Positions 6,572 through 7,314 of a DNA stretch of 7,314 nt are shown piece after piece. The position numbers and the translations under genes are program-made. The stretch spans positions 1 to 7,314 of the forward strand of contig JAGCEE010000260.1 in assembly GCA_017650795.1 (NCBI GenBank). The letters are read 5' to 3'. The notes beneath the pieces were generated by a model. The model was not told the DNA's origin and made no database searches. It saw nothing but the letters and a program-made list of their open reading frames with translations. The stretch is from Clostridia bacterium. Its GTDB lineage: Bacteria > Bacillota > Clostridia > Christensenellales > UBA1242. Each line of letters begins with the position of its first letter. Position 1 is the stretch's first letter.

Positions 6572-7314
6572 ATTATATTTTAACTTACCACAGCAAGGAC
6601 TAAAGGTCAATTCACTAAATTTAACTTGTCCGTTTATTGAATACAAATCAACACGAACAAATTTAAAATCCGAAGCCAATTTTTTAACGATTGGCTTCAT
6701 TTTTTCTAATATGACCTTTTCACTTTCTAATAAATTAAAACGCATTGGTTTTAGTCCAATGTAAGCATCTGGTGTATTACCATCTGCGTCTGTAAATGTA
6801 AAATACTCTTCTAAATTCTTTCCAATCTTTCGGACTGTTTGAACATATTTAATTTCGCCATTCTCACACCAAAAATTCCAATCTTTAAGTTGTCCTAAAT
6901 CTGGTTGTACAATAATTCCACGATTTATATTTTCATACTGCCATTCATATCCATCAATATAGGCATAGTTCAAAAATAACCATTCATTCATTTTGGAAAT
7001 TAAGTAACTTGGGTCATTTCCTTTCTTCTTTTCAAATCGCATATTCCAACCAGACCCGTGATTACATCTAAAAAACCATTTACCATCTGGCAAATGATTA
7101 AACATATCCAAAGTAAATTCTGTGTTTATGAAAATATAAGCTGGAGAAATAACAATGTCTTTTAATGAACTCAAAGATAATTCTTTATGAGCCAAAATCT
7201 TGTCAGCCCAAAAGGTCTTTCTTTTATCCTTGTCAAAAATTTTATAATAATTAATTCTATCCACAAGTGTTTGTGGATTTTCCAAGTTCACATTAGGTAA
7301 ATTTTTCTTTACCC
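6563..7314 (-). CDS. TupA-like ATP-grasp protein, 5' end outside window
   Basis: The product resembles the TupA-like ATP-grasp family, which occurs in loci for teichuronopeptide, capsule and other surface polysaccharides and is thought to use ATP to join an amino acid or similar group to a glycan. Numbering from the GTG at 7291: ENPQTLVDRINYYKIFD (4-20) matches the family's N-terminal NPxTFxEKIxWxK segment. CNHGSGWNM (76-84) is the conserved NHGSG loop. DWNFWCENGEIKYVQ (137-151) is the central strand pair. FVRVDLYSINGQVKF (211-225) followed by SELTFSP holds the probable metal-binding Asp and Glu. The frame stays open upstream of that GTG to the edge (VKKNLPN), with no SD, so the real start is probably beyond the window. 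The protein stops about seven residues after the SPCCG turn, shorter than I expect for the family. It is convergent with the fibre genes and overlaps the last one by 9 bp. Confidence 0.8.
   Translation of the reverse strand, partial: VKKNLPNVNLENPQTLVDRINYYKIFDKDKRKTFWADKILAHKELSLSSLKDIVISPAYIFINTEFTLDMFNHLPDGKWFFRCNHGSGWNMRFEKKKGNDPSYLISKMNEWLFLNYAYIDGYEWQYENINRGIIVQPDLGQLKDWNFWCENGEIKYVQTVRKIGKNLEEYFTFTDADGNTPDAYIGLKPMRFNLLESEKVILEKMKPIVKKLASDFKFVRVDLYSINGQVKFSELTFSPCCGKLKYNLI
6672..6705 (+). terminator. Plus-strand terminator inside the antisense ATP-grasp gene
   Basis: GAAGCCAAT (6672-6680) pairs perfectly with ATTGGCTTC (6690-6698) around a nine-base loop, and after one A there are six Ts (6700-6705). 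This is a good rho-independent terminator for rightward transcription, lying about 100 bases past the stop of the LRR fibre gene. On the minus strand the same bases code for Lys-Pro-Ile-Val-Lys-Lys-Leu-Ala-Ser. The other side of the stem has only a broken T run for leftward transcription, so the ATP-grasp message should pass through. Confidence 0.7.

Noticed and set aside
1..7314. Alternative genetic code (TGA or TAG reassigned), as in some gut phages
   Set aside because: Tryptophan is encoded by TGG, the genes end in TAA or TAG at sensible domain ends, and no gene is interrupted by in-frame TGA or TAG.

Overview
This AT-rich window looks like a structural-gene region from a tailed bacteriophage (or a large prophage). 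The evidence is tightly packed genes, two consecutive fibre-like proteins built of phage and adhesin modules, a DUF1353 protein and an SprT-like metalloprotease. Several genes have Shine-Dalgarno sites (strongest AAGGAGG at 84-90), stops are TAA or TAG, and tryptophan is TGG. So the genetic code is standard and the host uses SD-led initiation. That fits a low-GC Firmicute or a proteobacterium better than Bacteroidetes, but the host cannot be named. Two CATAAATA boxes just upstream of SD sites resemble late promoters of T4-like myoviruses; this is suggestive only.

Layout: positions 1-18 are probably the tail of an upstream gene. A strong, apparently bidirectional intrinsic terminator (45-70) follows, then a candidate late promoter (72-79). 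Five plus-strand genes come next with short spacers: DUF1353 protein (96-551), SprT-like zinc protease (559-1317), an unrecognised acidic protein (1358-1888), a trimeric-fibre-like protein with coiled coil and YadA-type head repeats (1907-3955), and a second adhesin-like protein ending in BspA-type leucine-rich repeats (3965-6571). A convergent minus-strand gene (6563 to the window edge) encodes a TupA-like ATP-grasp protein of the kind found in cell-surface polysaccharide loci. It overlaps the LRR gene by 9 bp, and its frame stays open to the edge, so its start lies outside the window.

How they may work together: the two fibre genes probably make host-recognition structures, with the YadA-like protein as shaft or head and the LRR protein as a receptor-binding tip or separate fibre. 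The ATP-grasp enzyme suggests the phage also alters a surface glycan or decorates something with an amino acid or sugar. A good plus-strand terminator hairpin (6672-6705) lies inside the antisense ATP-grasp gene and probably ends the fibre transcript. No tRNA, CRISPR array, IS element or origin was seen, and no gene-free stretch exceeds 300 bases.
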